Shown here one piece after another: positions 16,148 to 24,122 of a stretch of 35,031 nt of DNA. Under the pieces are notes generated by a model. That model did no database searches, was not told the DNA's origin, and was given only the letters and a program-made list of their open reading frames with translations. The stretch is from an uncultured Erysipelotrichaceae bacterium (lineage in GTDB: Bacteria > Bacillota_I > Bacilli_A > RF39 > UBA660), in contig CACWWC010000019.1 in the NCBI GenBank assembly GCA_902764545.1, positions 1 through 35,031 on the forward strand, read 5' to 3'. Within the stretch, counting starts at the first letter, position 1. Each line of letters begins with the position of its first letter. The position numbers and the translations under genes are program-made.

Positions 16148-16945
16148 TTATTCATGATTTTTATTTATTGGATTATTTCTTGATTTAATTAAGATTCTGT
16201 AATCATTTGGATCAAGTGTTAAATTACGTGTTGCATAACTATATAATTCAGTTATTATATTCAACTTTTCTTCCTTAGAACCTGCATTTGTTACTGCATT
16301 AAAATACATTTTTATAAATTTATCATCTGGAATAGTACTTTTACAAAATGAATCTCTATATTCATTATCAGTGTATACCTTAAAACTTTTATCAACTGGA
16401 ATATTAGCACAACCACATAATCTTGAATAAAATTTTCTTATTTTTTCTATATCTAGATAATAATTATAAGTAAATTCAGGTCTATTGTTTATAAACATAG
16501 ATTTTAATTTTGATATTCTATTGTCTATAATATATGCCATTTCTTTGGCATCTTCTCCAGATAGTGGAGGTATGGGATTATCATATTTCTCTATTATATA
16601 TTCTTGAAGTTTTTTTATTGCTCCATCTCGATCAAATATTATTTTTCCATAACCAATTATTGTCAAGTATGGATTTTCATTTGTTAAAAAGTCATTATCT
16701 ACTGATATGTAAATATCAGATATAGGTTTTTCGAAATATTCTATTTTAAAACCATTTACAGTTGATACACCTCTATATAGCTTATTTTCACTATCATCAG
16801 TAATAATATGCATGTCAATATCAGAACTTTTATGATTGTAGCCTGTTGTATAACTACCATAGACAACAATTCCCAAAACATGCTCATTTCCTAAATAGTT
16901 CATTTTATCGATAAATTTTGTTATTGCAACTTGATATTCTTCCAT
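16148..16945 (-). CDS. Small nucleotidyltransferase (aminoglycoside-NT-like fold)
   Basis: 265 residues. VVYGSYTTGYNHKSSDIDMHII contains the G-S helix start (30-31) and D-x-D at 42-44 of the polymerase-beta superfamily, and GFKIEYFEKP supplies a possible third acid. The helical C-terminal part with DYRILIKSRNNP resembles stand-alone nucleotidyltransferases related to ANT enzymes. Such proteins transfer AMP or another nucleotide to an antibiotic, tRNA or protein; the target is unknown. TAGGAGA precedes the ATG. Convergent with the AAA+ gene, sharing its terminator. Confidence 0.75.
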   Translation of the reverse strand: MEEYQVAITKFIDKMNYLGNEHVLGIVVYGSYTTGYNHKSSDIDMHIITDDSENKLYRGVSTVNGFKIEYFEKPISDIYISVDNDFLTNENPYLTIIGYGKIIFDRDGAIKKLQEYIIEKYDNPIPPLSGEDAKEMAYIIDNRISKLKSMFINNRPEFTYNYYLDIEKIRKFYSRLCGCANIPVDKSFKVYTDNEYRDSFCKSTIPDDKFIKMYFNAVTNAGSKEEKLNIITELYSYATRNLTLDPNDYRILIKSRNNPINKNHE

Positions 16946-17015
16946 AAAAATCTCCTAGATATATGTAGAAATTAATGCATATTATATCATAAAATGTTGA
17001 TATGTAAATAGGAAT

Positions 17016-17779
17016 TTAAAAATCAATTGTTGATAGTTCCCAAGGTTCCACTTTACCATTAATTATATTGCCTTGTACCCAAAAATAGTTTAATCCATCT
17101 TTAGACAATTCTTCTTTTTTTATGTATAATTCAAATATTATATCTTCTATAATCTGCTTTATAATTTCATTCTCTACTGGTTTGTATGTTTTAGGGATCT
17201 TTTTTTCTAATACTTTTTTATCGTAATTACAATGTTTAACTAAAAAATCAATTCTTTCTTTTTTGTCATAGTCATAATCTTTTTGTTGATTGTATGCCTA
17301 ATAATATCCTTATCTTTCACAAGATTGCTTTTGTCTTTTATATATAGAATTTTACCCCATGGTATTGTATAACTTTCATGAACTGTTTTCCCATGAGTTA
17401 GTTCTCTTCCATCAAAGCCCTTCCCTACAAGCTCAATAATGACATTTTTGTCTTTGTCAAATAAAACTGCAAAACCACCATCATCCTCATATCTTGGTAT
17501 TTGTTTGTTTTTAGTTTTAGTAATCAGAAGTGCACTATTTGGATTTTGCCTTTTCATTTCTTCAATCATTTGAGGTACACTTTTTAACATACCATCTGAA
17601 CCCTCTAGACGAACCGCCTTATCTCCGATTGGAGAGTCAGGTCTTATATGAGAATAGTCATTGTATTTATCTTTATTTATCTCCCATTTTTCTATATTTT
17701 CTATTAATTCTACACTTATAAACGGATTTATTTTAGGAAGGTATTTCTGAATTAAAATCGTTCCTTTTGCCCCTTCCAT
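17016..17779 (-). pseudogene. Frameshifted gene overlapping the Nudix gene
   Basis: The first frame gives 179 residues from ATG 17779 to TAG at 17240. The coding sense continues in another frame as DYDYDKKERIDFLVKHC down to TAA at 17016-17018, ending KVEPWELSTIDF. Adding one A to the A-run at about 17280-17284 restores one protein of about 253 residues, so this is either a real one-base deletion or a homopolymer sequencing error. Not recognised; visible parts include TILIQKYLPKINPF, SALLITKTKNKQIPRYEDDGG and TIPWGKILYIKDKS. The start overlaps the end of the Nudix gene by 47 bases without a clear ribosome-binding site, which points to coupled translation and a linked role. Confidence 0.65.
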
Positions 17780-18230
17780 ACTGCATTAGATCTAATTTTT
17801 TAGATGATATTATTTTCTCTGTGTATTTATCTAATATAAAATTAAACTTTTCTTTTATTTCATTATCAATGTCAGCTGTATAACTTATATCTGCTAACGA
17901 AAGCCATTTAGCATTATTATCTTCATTGTTTATAATTGCTTTATTGGTTGGAAAACCAATATATTGAATATCAATCATTGGCCCAATCCTGGTATTATAA
18001 CTTTCTACAGCGAATGGTTCAACTTTATTTTGAAACATATTACCTATAGGTTTAAAGTCAACTCCTGTTTCCTCTTTTACCTCTCTCATGGCAGTTTCTA
18101 TTGGTGTTTCTTCTCCTTCAATATGTCCACCAGGTTGAAGCCATTTTCCTAATTTTTTGTTATATATAACAAGAAGTTCCTTTTTTTCAAAATCAACAAC
18201 AAAGCATGAAGCACAGATTTGCCTATTCAA
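17733..18230 (-). CDS. Nudix hydrolase
   Basis: About 165 residues with an intact Nudix box at about 35-57, GGHIEGEE then MREVKEETG, preceded by LGKWLQP. All catalytic Glu and Arg positions are kept, so it should cleave a nucleoside diphosphate linked to another group; the substrate cannot be told. Start: AGGTGA (18242-18237) covers a GTG at 18239 and is well spaced for TTG 18230, giving L/M-N-R-Q-I-C-A-S-C. The end overlaps the next, frameshifted gene by 47 bases. Confidence 0.8.
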   Translation of the reverse strand: MNRQICASCFVVDFEKKELLVIYNKKLGKWLQPGGHIEGEETPIETAMREVKEETGVDFKPIGNMFQNKVEPFAVESYNTRIGPMIDIQYIGFPTNKAIINNEDNNAKWLSLADISYTADIDNEIKEKFNFILDKYTEKIISSKKLDLMQYGRGKRNDFNSEIPS

Positions 18231-18334
18231 AAAAATCACCTACTATTCTATATTAATAAAATAATATCTAATATTTATTAATATAATTATATCATTTATT
18301 AATACTAATATTAATATATATTTTTATATGTATG

Positions 18335-18364
18335 TTAGACAAAATCTAGTTTGTATGATATAAT
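18335..18364 (+). promoter_or_regulatory. Promoter of the 178-residue gene
   Basis: TTAGAC (18335-18340), an 18-base spacer and a perfect TATAAT (18359-18364), 35 bases before the start codon. Confidence 0.6.
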
Positions 18365-18398
18365 AATGAGCATTCATATTTGAAGAGGGGATTTTTAT

Positions 18399-18935
18399 AT
18401 GTTAAATTCAAAAGAGTTAAAGGAGAATCTTATAAATTTATTTGTAGAGAATCCAGATAACAATTATGTAGTTGGCCATGGTATATTAACCTGTATGAAG
18501 ATTGGTTTTGATGAAAATAAGCTTGGAGCAAAGAAACATGAAATAGCATCAATTTTACAAGAGTTAGGTATTGATGAAGCTCCATTGATAAGTTTATCAA
18601 GTCTTATGACTTTAAAAAGTGGGTTCGCTTGGAATCAGCTTCAAAGCTTAGAAGATTTTCAAGCATTAGAATTATTATTAGCTTGTTCTGATGCATGCGG
18701 TTTTATTCACAATGATGATGATACAATACAAAGAAATATTGTTGAAATTGGTGATTTAAATTCACTTCTAATTTCTTCAAGTGGTAGATTCATGGTTAAT
18801 AGTATTGAAGACTGGTTAAGATTAATAAGAAAAAAGGTAATTGATAAAATGTACTTTATTACAGATTCAGAGAGTATAAAAAAATATGCAAACGGGGATC
18901 AAAAATCAAGTATAGAACCTTCACATAAGCGTTAA
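18399..18935 (+). CDS. Hypothetical protein, 178 residues
   Basis: Not recognised. A largely helical soluble protein with leucine-rich helices (SLSSLMTLKSGFAWNQLQSL) and a repeated acidic stretch (CGFIHNDDDTIQ). No signal peptide. GAGGGG precedes the ATG by seven bases. It has its own promoter and a strong terminator, so it is a single-gene unit. Confidence 0.65.
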   Translation: MLNSKELKENLINLFVENPDNNYVVGHGILTCMKIGFDENKLGAKKHEIASILQELGIDEAPLISLSSLMTLKSGFAWNQLQSLEDFQALELLLACSDACGFIHNDDDTIQRNIVEIGDLNSLLISSSGRFMVNSIEDWLRLIRKKVIDKMYFITDSESIKKYANGDQKSSIEPSHKR

Positions 18936-18958
18936 TGTAAAATGATATAAAGTAACAC

Positions 18959-18993
18959 AAAAGAACGACTTTTTTGTAAGTCGTTCTTTTATT
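18959..18993 (+). terminator. Strong hairpin terminator
   Basis: A perfect 13-pair stem, AAAAGAACGACTT (18959-18971) with AAGTCGTTCTTTT (18978-18990), ending in T-rich sequence. Confidence 0.9.
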
Positions 18994-19039
18994 ATGCTTG
19001 AATAGTTCGAAATTTTTATCTTAAATACTGTTAGTTACA

Positions 19040-19225
19040 TTATTTCCTATTTTTGATTTTGGTTTACGCACGTATACTATTGTTGCTCCATCATTTGTGT
19101 AGTCAGCACCTCATTCACATAATTACTATATCCTAGTGATAATAATGGACTAGCGCTTTGATATATTTTAATTGTGCCATCTTCCTTTATATTAATTTTG
19201 CCGAAATAAATATTATTTTTTTCAC
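19040..19225 (-). pseudogene. Remnant of a small gene
   Basis: AAAGGAG and GTG 19225 look like a real start, but the frame M-K-K stops after 12 codons. One base more in the A-run gives NNIYFGKINIKEDGTIKIYQ, continuing as SASPLLSLGYSNYVNEV. A second shift leads to DYTNDGATIVYVRKPKI and TAA at 19040-19042. So about 63 codons of plausible protein in three frames: a decayed gene or a misread one. The family is not recognised. Between it and the HTH-CYTH gene (19226-19332) are other possible fragments (reading NKYFITSMEKYI) that I cannot join into a gene. Confidence 0.45.
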
Positions 19226-19332
19226 TAAATCAACTCCTTTAAATAATTTGATTACCATTTGTATCTTTGTATATATTTTTCCATAGACGTAATAAAATAC
19301 TTATTAAAGTTATGACATGCATATCCATTTAT

Positions 19333-20082
19333 CTAACTATTATTACCATAAATCATATGATATGGATATCCCTTTTTATCTATATTATCTAAATTCAATT
19401 TTAAACTTTTTGCAATCTTTAATAAATTATTATATTCATCAATTGGATTTTCAGTATATTTTTTTACTTCAATTTCTATAAAATAACCTAATTCTTTAAC
19501 ATAATCTAGTGCAATCTCATATTTGTTTAAATAAAAATATGTTTTTCTATCTTTGTCTACAATAGCAATCTTTTCTAGACCTAGAATATTAAATATTTTA
19601 TCTAGATTGTCACTTTTATCTATTTCAACTTCATATTCATCACAATACATATTATCATGCCAATTTTTATAATTTAATATTTTTTTATTTCCTCTTTCTC
19701 CTATTCGTAGCCATTCGTTTATCTCTTTATCATTTAAAAATTTTCTATATGTGGGCTGATAATATGTATCTAATTGTCTACTTTCTTTTATAAATTTAGC
19801 TTTATTTTTTAATAATTGGATTAACTCTTTATATTCTTTTTCACTAATTTTTACTTTAATTTCTGTTTCAATATCACTTTTTGGATTATCACCATATATT
19901 AGATATCCAACACTACAATCTAAGATTTCAGAAATATTTACTAAAATTTCTAAGCTGGGCTCAGTTCTATTTGATTCCCAACTAGATATTGTTTTGTCTG
20001 TAACATATAACTTATTAGCCAAGTCTACTTGTGTTATTTTCTTTTTATTCCTTAGTTCTTTTAATCTTTCACCTATTTTCAT
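19333..20082 (-). CDS. XRE-HTH regulator fused to a CYTH domain
   Basis: 249 residues. Residues 1-64 are a Cro/CI-type helix-turn-helix (MKIGERLKELRNKK, then KTISSWESNRTEPS). From about 70 a complete CYTH domain follows, the fold of class IV adenylate cyclase (CyaB) and thiamine triphosphatase: E-x-E-x-K at 72/74/76, EWLRIGERGNKKILNYK with Arg126, CDEYEVEID (Glu150, Glu152), Arg179 in DKDRKTYFY and FIEIEVK (Glu203, Glu205). These charged residues line the tunnel that binds triphosphates with metal, so the protein may sense or hydrolyse a triphosphate and control transcription. GAGGTGA precedes ATG 20082; the GTG at 20091 is part of that site. A palindrome upstream suits autoregulation. Confidence 0.85.
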   Translation of the reverse strand: MKIGERLKELRNKKKITQVDLANKLYVTDKTISSWESNRTEPSLEILVNISEILDCSVGYLIYGDNPKSDIETEIKVKISEKEYKELIQLLKNKAKFIKESRQLDTYYQPTYRKFLNDKEINEWLRIGERGNKKILNYKNWHDNMYCDEYEVEIDKSDNLDKIFNILGLEKIAIVDKDRKTYFYLNKYEIALDYVKELGYFIEIEVKKYTENPIDEYNNLLKIAKSLKLNLDNIDKKGYPYHMIYGNNS

Positions 20083-20105
20083 TACGTTCACCTCAATTTG
20101 ATTAT

Positions 20106-20145
20106 AGCATTTATTTTAAAATAATTTTCTCTACATTTTGTAGAG
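20106..20145 (-). promoter_or_regulatory. Promoter and operator candidate of the HTH-CYTH gene
   Basis: GCTATAATC close to the gene (-10 about 20102-20107) lies downstream of the inverted repeat CTCTAC-AAAAT-GTAGAG (20129-20145), which covers the region of the -35 box. This is a typical place for an XRE repressor to bind. The -35 hexamer itself is weak. Confidence 0.45.
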
Positions 20146-20200
20146 TGATTTAGTATAATGATTATGTCATTAAGCAAGTGTATTTCTATATTAACAAAAT

Positions 20201-20234
20201 AAAACTACTTTCAGTAAAAATGAGAGTAGTTTTT
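20201..20234 (-). terminator. Terminator of tRNA-Thr(CGT)
   Basis: AAAACTACT and AGTAGTTTT (20226-20234 and 20201-20209) pair, with TCA/TGA continuing the stem, followed on the minus strand by TATTTTG. Confidence 0.7.
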
Positions 20235-20242
20235 ATATTAAT

Positions 20243-20259
20243 CTCGAAGGATGTTCGAG
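20243..20259 (-). repeat. CTCGAA/TTCGAG trailer hairpin, copy 3
   Basis: Six-base arms with a five-base loop, 13 bases after the CCA of tRNA-Thr(CGT). Same arrangement as at 8893-8917 and 9970-9986. Confidence 0.5.
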
Positions 20260-20272
20260 TTTTCTATCAATC

Positions 20273-20348
20273 TGGTGCCGACTAAAGGATTCGAACCTTC
20301 GACCTACTCCTTACGAGGGAGTTGCTCTACCAGCTGAGCTAAGTCGGC
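20273..20348 (-). tRNA. tRNA-Thr (anticodon CGT)
   Basis: Acceptor GCCGACT/AGTCGGC, discriminator A, encoded CCA; D arm GCTC-AGCTGGTA-GAGC; anticodon stem ACTCC/GGAGT around CTCGTAA (anticodon CGT); T loop TTCGAAT. It reads ACG codons. Confidence 0.93.
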
Positions 20349-20407
20349 ATATATTTATATTATCATACTATTTAATAGTTTTGTAATATAAATATAGTTT
20401 TTTATTG

Positions 20408-21358
20408 TTAATATTTTTTTATATCTTTTTTTGAGTCATCTAAAATGGCCTCATACATAGATTCTGACAGTCCTTTAAAATCTAATCCTTGATACTTATC
20501 AGATACTATACCCATCTTATTTAGATACCAGATAATTGATTGAGAAAGCTGGTTGAGAAAGAACTCTCTTTGTTTGCCTTCCATTTTTCTACGTGATTCA
20601 ATATCTAATATTCTCTCTTCTGGAGATACTACTTTTTTACTTGTGGCCATTAAGTCTGCTAAATTTAGGATTCTGTCATAATCGGTATATTGATATTTTT
20701 CTAAGAATGTATACATATCATTATTTGTAATTTCATTATTTATGGGAATTGCATTTAAATTATTATCAACAGTATATAATTTACTTGGACTATAACATGC
20801 AAAGATATTTCCATTTAGAAATGAATGAGTCAAACTCCCTATTGCTTCTTCATAGTAACCTAAATCGTATAATTTTTCGAATCCTATGATTGGATGTCTA
20901 AAGCTATGGTCATATTTTCTACCGTAATCATGTAATAAGCCTAATTTAAATGCTTTATCGCTATCAAGTCCACATTTTGATGCCATTATTGAGCATAATC
21001 TTGCTTCCTGTAGAGAGTGCTCTATCCAGTCGCTAGTATTTATACCATCATTTACTTTACTGCCCAAATGAATTCCACTATCCATGCATTGATAAGCTAA
21101 CTCTATGATTGTTAGTTTATAAGAGTCATCAATATTTTTGTTTTGAAGCATTTGATAGCAGTCACTAGCTGTTAGTGTTTGATCAATATTAATTGAATCA
21201 TCATTTAACATCATTGTAATTAGATTACTTAGAGAATCTTTATCTATTCCATCTATTAATTGAAAAAAACATTCATAAATACTGTGATATGATTTTTCTT
21301 GTTGCATTGATAATAAATAATTTAAGCCTTCTTTATATCTCACATCACTGAAATTCAC
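20408..21358 (-). CDS. HD-domain phosphohydrolase
   Basis: 316 residues with a central HD domain: His114 in WIEHSLQEA, His143-Asp144 in LGLLHDYGRK, His155 in FRHPIIGFE, His178 in SLTHSF, and an Asp in LNLADLMA. These are the metal ligands of HD phosphohydrolases acting on nucleotides or similar phosphates; the substrate is unknown. The start is GTG 21358 because AAAGGAGG sits a few bases before it. A 19-residue longer frame from TTG 21415 would run through a promoter (TTGGGT, 17 bases, TATAAT) and has no ribosome-binding site. Short N- and C-terminal helical regions flank the domain. Confidence 0.75.
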   Translation of the reverse strand: MNFSDVRYKEGLNYLLSMQQEKSYHSIYECFFQLIDGIDKDSLSNLITMMLNDDSINIDQTLTASDCYQMLQNKNIDDSYKLTIIELAYQCMDSGIHLGSKVNDGINTSDWIEHSLQEARLCSIMASKCGLDSDKAFKLGLLHDYGRKYDHSFRHPIIGFEKLYDLGYYEEAIGSLTHSFLNGNIFACYSPSKLYTVDNNLNAIPINNEITNNDMYTFLEKYQYTDYDRILNLADLMATSKKVVSPEERILDIESRRKMEGKQREFFLNQLSQSIIWYLNKMGIVSDKYQGLDFKGLSESMYEAILDDSKKDIKKY

Positions 21359-21386
21359 TTTTGTTTCCTCCTTTGTTATTTGTTTT

Positions 21387-21434
21387 ATTATAACATTTTT
21401 CATAATAAAACCCAAATAAAAAATATTTGGATTT
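21387..21434 (-). promoter_or_regulatory. Promoter of the HD gene, overlapping a terminator
   Basis: TTGGGT (-35, 21415-21410), a 17-base spacer and TATAAT (-10, 21392-21387). The same bases form the 3' part of a hairpin (CCAAATA at 21430-21424 with TATTTGG at 21418-21412, then TTTTATT) that can end the transcript of the 159-residue gene upstream. One stretch thus stops one gene and starts the next. Confidence 0.6.
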
Positions 21435-21440
21435 TATATA

Positions 21441-21920
21441 TTAGATATTGTTTTTCTTTACATTACAACTACTACTTTTATTTTTAGTATTTTCAAATAA
21501 TCTAATAATAGCTTCTGAATTACTATTTACAATCTCTTTTTGTCTTTTAGTTGTCTCTTCTATTATTGATAATTCATAATTTGATTCTTCTCTAGTTATT
21601 TCTGCATTTTGAGCTTTAATACTACATTGTCCAATTTCAATATCTATAAATAAATCAGTTACCGAAATTTTACCATCATATGTCCTATCAAACCTAACAC
21701 AATCATATTTCTTAGGCATTTCATTATTATCTTTACTGCAAACAATCATTTTGAAATTCTCACTATCTAAATATCCAAATACATATGATATTTCATTATA
21801 ATAATAATTTTCTATAAAACCTTCAAAATAATTATTACTATCTAGTAAAACTCTTCCTACCCATTTGTTTTCAATTTCTGCAGAACTGTATGTTCCATTT
21901 AAATCTATTATTTTTTTCAT
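21441..21920 (-). CDS. Hypothetical protein, 159 residues
   Basis: Not recognised. The first two thirds look like a beta-rich domain (GRVLLDSNNYFEGFIENYYYNE, in short strands), followed by a charged helix with KRQKEIVNSNSEAIIRLFEN and a Ser/Cys-containing basic tail. No signal peptide. GAAAGGGGA before ATG 21920 supports the start. It is divergent from the glycerophosphodiesterase gene. Confidence 0.6.
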   Translation of the reverse strand: MKKIIDLNGTYSSAEIENKWVGRVLLDSNNYFEGFIENYYYNEISYVFGYLDSENFKMIVCSKDNNEMPKKYDCVRFDRTYDGKISVTDLFIDIEIGQCSIKAQNAEITREESNYELSIIEETTKRQKEIVNSNSEAIIRLFENTKNKSSSCNVKKNNI

Positions 21921-22014
21921 CTTGCATTCCCCTTTCTTTAGTGCCTGGATATTATAACACTTTTTAGAATAATATGCAAATAAATATGATATTATTATAT
22001 AAAGGTGATGTATT

Positions 22015-22716
22015 ATGAATTTAGATTTAAAAGTAATTGCTCATAGGGGTATTTTTGATAATATTAAAATTCCTGAAAATAGTTTGCAAAGTTTTAAAAA
22101 AGCTATTAATAAAAGCTATCCTTTTGAATTAGATGTCCAATTAACTAAAGATAATTTCTTAGTTGTTTTTCATGATGATAACTTAAAACGAATGACTGGT
22201 ATTGATAAAAATATACAAGATACAACATATGAAGAAATTAAGAATTTAAATCTTTTAAATAGTGACTGTAAAATCCCACTTTTTAGTGATGTATTAAAAC
22301 TAAATAATGATAAAGTGTACATTGATATAGAAGTAAAAACAACTTCTAGATTAAATGATACTGTTGATAAATTAATGAGTGAGCTTCATGGATATAACAA
22401 ATTTATTATAAAGTCTTTTGATCCAAGAATAGTAAGATATATAAAAAAGAAATATCCAAATATTATATGTGGATTTCTTATTAAGAATAATTATAGTAAT
22501 AAGTTTTATAATTTTATTCTTAAAAGTAAATTCATTTTAAAATATTGTAATTGTGATTTTGTTTCTATATCAAAAAAGCTATATAAAAATAAAAAATTCA
22601 CTAAGATTATCAAAAACTTTCCATTACAATTATGGACAATTGATAATCTTAGTGAGGTTAATTATAAGGATAATATTACATATATTTGTAATAATATTGA
22701 GTCTTTTTCTAAATAA
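22015..22716 (+). CDS. Glycerophosphodiester phosphodiesterase (GDPD)
   Basis: 233 residues of the GDPD family, which splits deacylated phospholipids into glycerol-3-phosphate and an alcohol. The TIM-barrel motifs are clear: AHRG at 9-12, PENSLQSF, the metal-binding pair in FELDVQLTKD, VVFHDD, and IDIEVKT on a later strand, ending with LWTIDN. No signal peptide or membrane anchor, so it should be cytoplasmic. AGGTGA precedes the ATG. It ends two bases before the convergent gene's stop. Confidence 0.9.
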   Translation: MNLDLKVIAHRGIFDNIKIPENSLQSFKKAINKSYPFELDVQLTKDNFLVVFHDDNLKRMTGIDKNIQDTTYEEIKNLNLLNSDCKIPLFSDVLKLNNDKVYIDIEVKTTSRLNDTVDKLMSELHGYNKFIIKSFDPRIVRYIKKKYPNIICGFLIKNNYSNKFYNFILKSKFILKYCNCDFVSISKKLYKNKKFTKIIKNFPLQLWTIDNLSEVNYKDNITYICNNIESFSK

Positions 22717-22718
22717 TT

Positions 22719-23453
22719 TTATTTTTTATTAAAAGTCTTTTCTGTTTCTGTTGGTAAATAGTAGTGTTGTAATCCATTGTATACTTCAGTTTCTGTTCCA
22801 TATACCTCAAAGCCAATTCCTTTGTATTCTCTTAGACCCAAGTTAATAACTTTTTCATTTAGCTTTTCTAACTCTTTTTTTAGTTCATTATTTCTATTTA
22901 CAGATACACCGAAATTCCATCCTATAAATCGATCTAAGAAAGAATTAATATAGTATTTAAGTGATTTTTTCGAATTTTCATTTGGTATAGCCCTATCTGT
23001 CATTACTAATGATGCCCTTCCATTATAAAAAGGTGTTAACTTATCTTGTAGCTCTAACATAAATCCGTATGAATTAATAGATACTTTTTCATCTAAAGCT
23101 TTGTTATATATTTGAATCATTTCAAGAAGAATTTCGTCTAAATTTGTGATTTCTTGAAAAGCGTTTTCATTTCTAAAGATTAATCTTCCATCATCGTAAA
23201 AATAAATTGGCTTGGTAGGCGCTCCGTCGTTTGGAGGATATAGGTATACCATGTTGTCTTGCATGTAAAAGGCACTGGTGGTACCAATATATGCTTTAGG
23301 CATTTCATATTCATGATATTTTACTCCTAGTTTTTTGGCATATCTTTCTTTTTCACTCTCCTTATGTATCATCTTGCTGATGTCTTGCTCATCTACTGCA
23401 GTAATATTCTTGCTAACAAAGAGGTTTTTTATATATTTTCCTATTTTTTTCAT
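22719..23453 (-). CDS. Hypothetical protein, 244 residues
   Basis: Not recognised. The basic N-terminus (MKKIGKYIKNLF) is followed by a domain with AYIGTTSAFYMQDNMVYLY and IYFYDDGRLIF, and a C-terminal KKELEKLNEKVINLGL helix before the tail. No membrane segment is evident. AAGGAGAG is well placed for ATG 23453; a TTG two codons earlier is not. It starts 64 bases after tRNA-Arg with no terminator between, so it may share a transcript with that tRNA. Confidence 0.65.
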   Translation of the reverse strand: MKKIGKYIKNLFVSKNITAVDEQDISKMIHKESEKERYAKKLGVKYHEYEMPKAYIGTTSAFYMQDNMVYLYPPNDGAPTKPIYFYDDGRLIFRNENAFQEITNLDEILLEMIQIYNKALDEKVSINSYGFMLELQDKLTPFYNGRASLVMTDRAIPNENSKKSLKYYINSFLDRFIGWNFGVSVNRNNELKKELEKLNEKVINLGLREYKGIGFEVYGTETEVYNGLQHYYLPTETEKTFNKK

Positions 23454-23516
23454 AACCAATCTCTCCTTTATATAGCAGTTATATTAACATATAATATTTT
23501 TAATTGCAATAAACTT

Positions 23517-23592
23517 TGGTGTTCAGAAAGGGAATCGAACCCTTATCATTTCCGTCGGAGGGAAGTATTTTATCCAATTAAACTATCTGAAC
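23517..23592 (-). tRNA. tRNA-Arg (anticodon CCG)
   Basis: Acceptor GTTCAGA/TCTGAAC, encoded CCA, D arm GTTT-AATTGGATA-AAAT, anticodon loop CTCCGAC (anticodon CCG), T arm AAGGG-TTCGATT-CCCTT. One mismatch at the first anticodon-stem pair. It reads the CGG codon, which should be rare in such A+T-rich DNA. It begins 14 bases after the lipoprotein gene's stop. Confidence 0.9.
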
Positions 23593-23606
23593 AAGTTAAA
23601 AAGAAG

Positions 23607-24122
23607 TTATTCTTCTACTTCTTCACATTTTGCGCCAAATTTTTTCGCTAAGGAAAACCATAGTTCAGATTTTGCCTCACCATTTTCGATGACATTATCA
23701 TCTTTGCCTTCTATTTCCAATAACTTATTTAAATCTATTTTATCATAGTTAATTACTGTAGTTCTAATCACTGATGTTTCTTTTCTTTCTACCTTTGTGT
23801 CGTAATACTCTAAACCTGCATAATTTTCATTAATACTTTCATATGCTTTTTGATATTCATCCAAATCAGTTTCTTTGTTTGCCACTACCTTTTCAGTTGA
23901 CTGTAATAAATTTAATTTATCATCAGTATAATAGACATCGTATTCCAATTCAACGGTTATTCCTGCATCAGCTGTTGCACTTCTTACACAGTGCTTATGA
24001 CTCATGCTTGTTGTATTGACTTTTTTTCCATTACTTATTACCTGTGTATTGCTACCACATGCTGTTAATATGACGGAACATATTAAGAATAATACTAATA
24101 TAGAAATTTTATTTTTTTTCAT
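23607..24122 (-). CDS. YehR/DUF1307-like lipoprotein
   Basis: 171 residues with a lipoprotein signal peptide: KKNK, a hydrophobic core to about residue 18, and the lipobox LTAC with Cys22, so the mature protein is anchored outside the membrane. The rest resembles DUF1307/YehR lipoproteins: VYYTDDKLNLLQSTEKV, YQKAYESINENYAGLEYYD, and TTVINYDKIDL. Function in this family is unknown. GGAGG precedes the ATG, which overlaps the end of the DUF1003 gene by 14 bases, so the two are translated together. Confidence 0.8.
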   Translation of the reverse strand: MKKNKISILVLFLICSVILTACGSNTQVISNGKKVNTTSMSHKHCVRSATADAGITVELEYDVYYTDDKLNLLQSTEKVVANKETDLDEYQKAYESINENYAGLEYYDTKVERKETSVIRTTVINYDKIDLNKLLEIEGKDDNVIENGEAKSELWFSLAKKFGAKCEEVEE

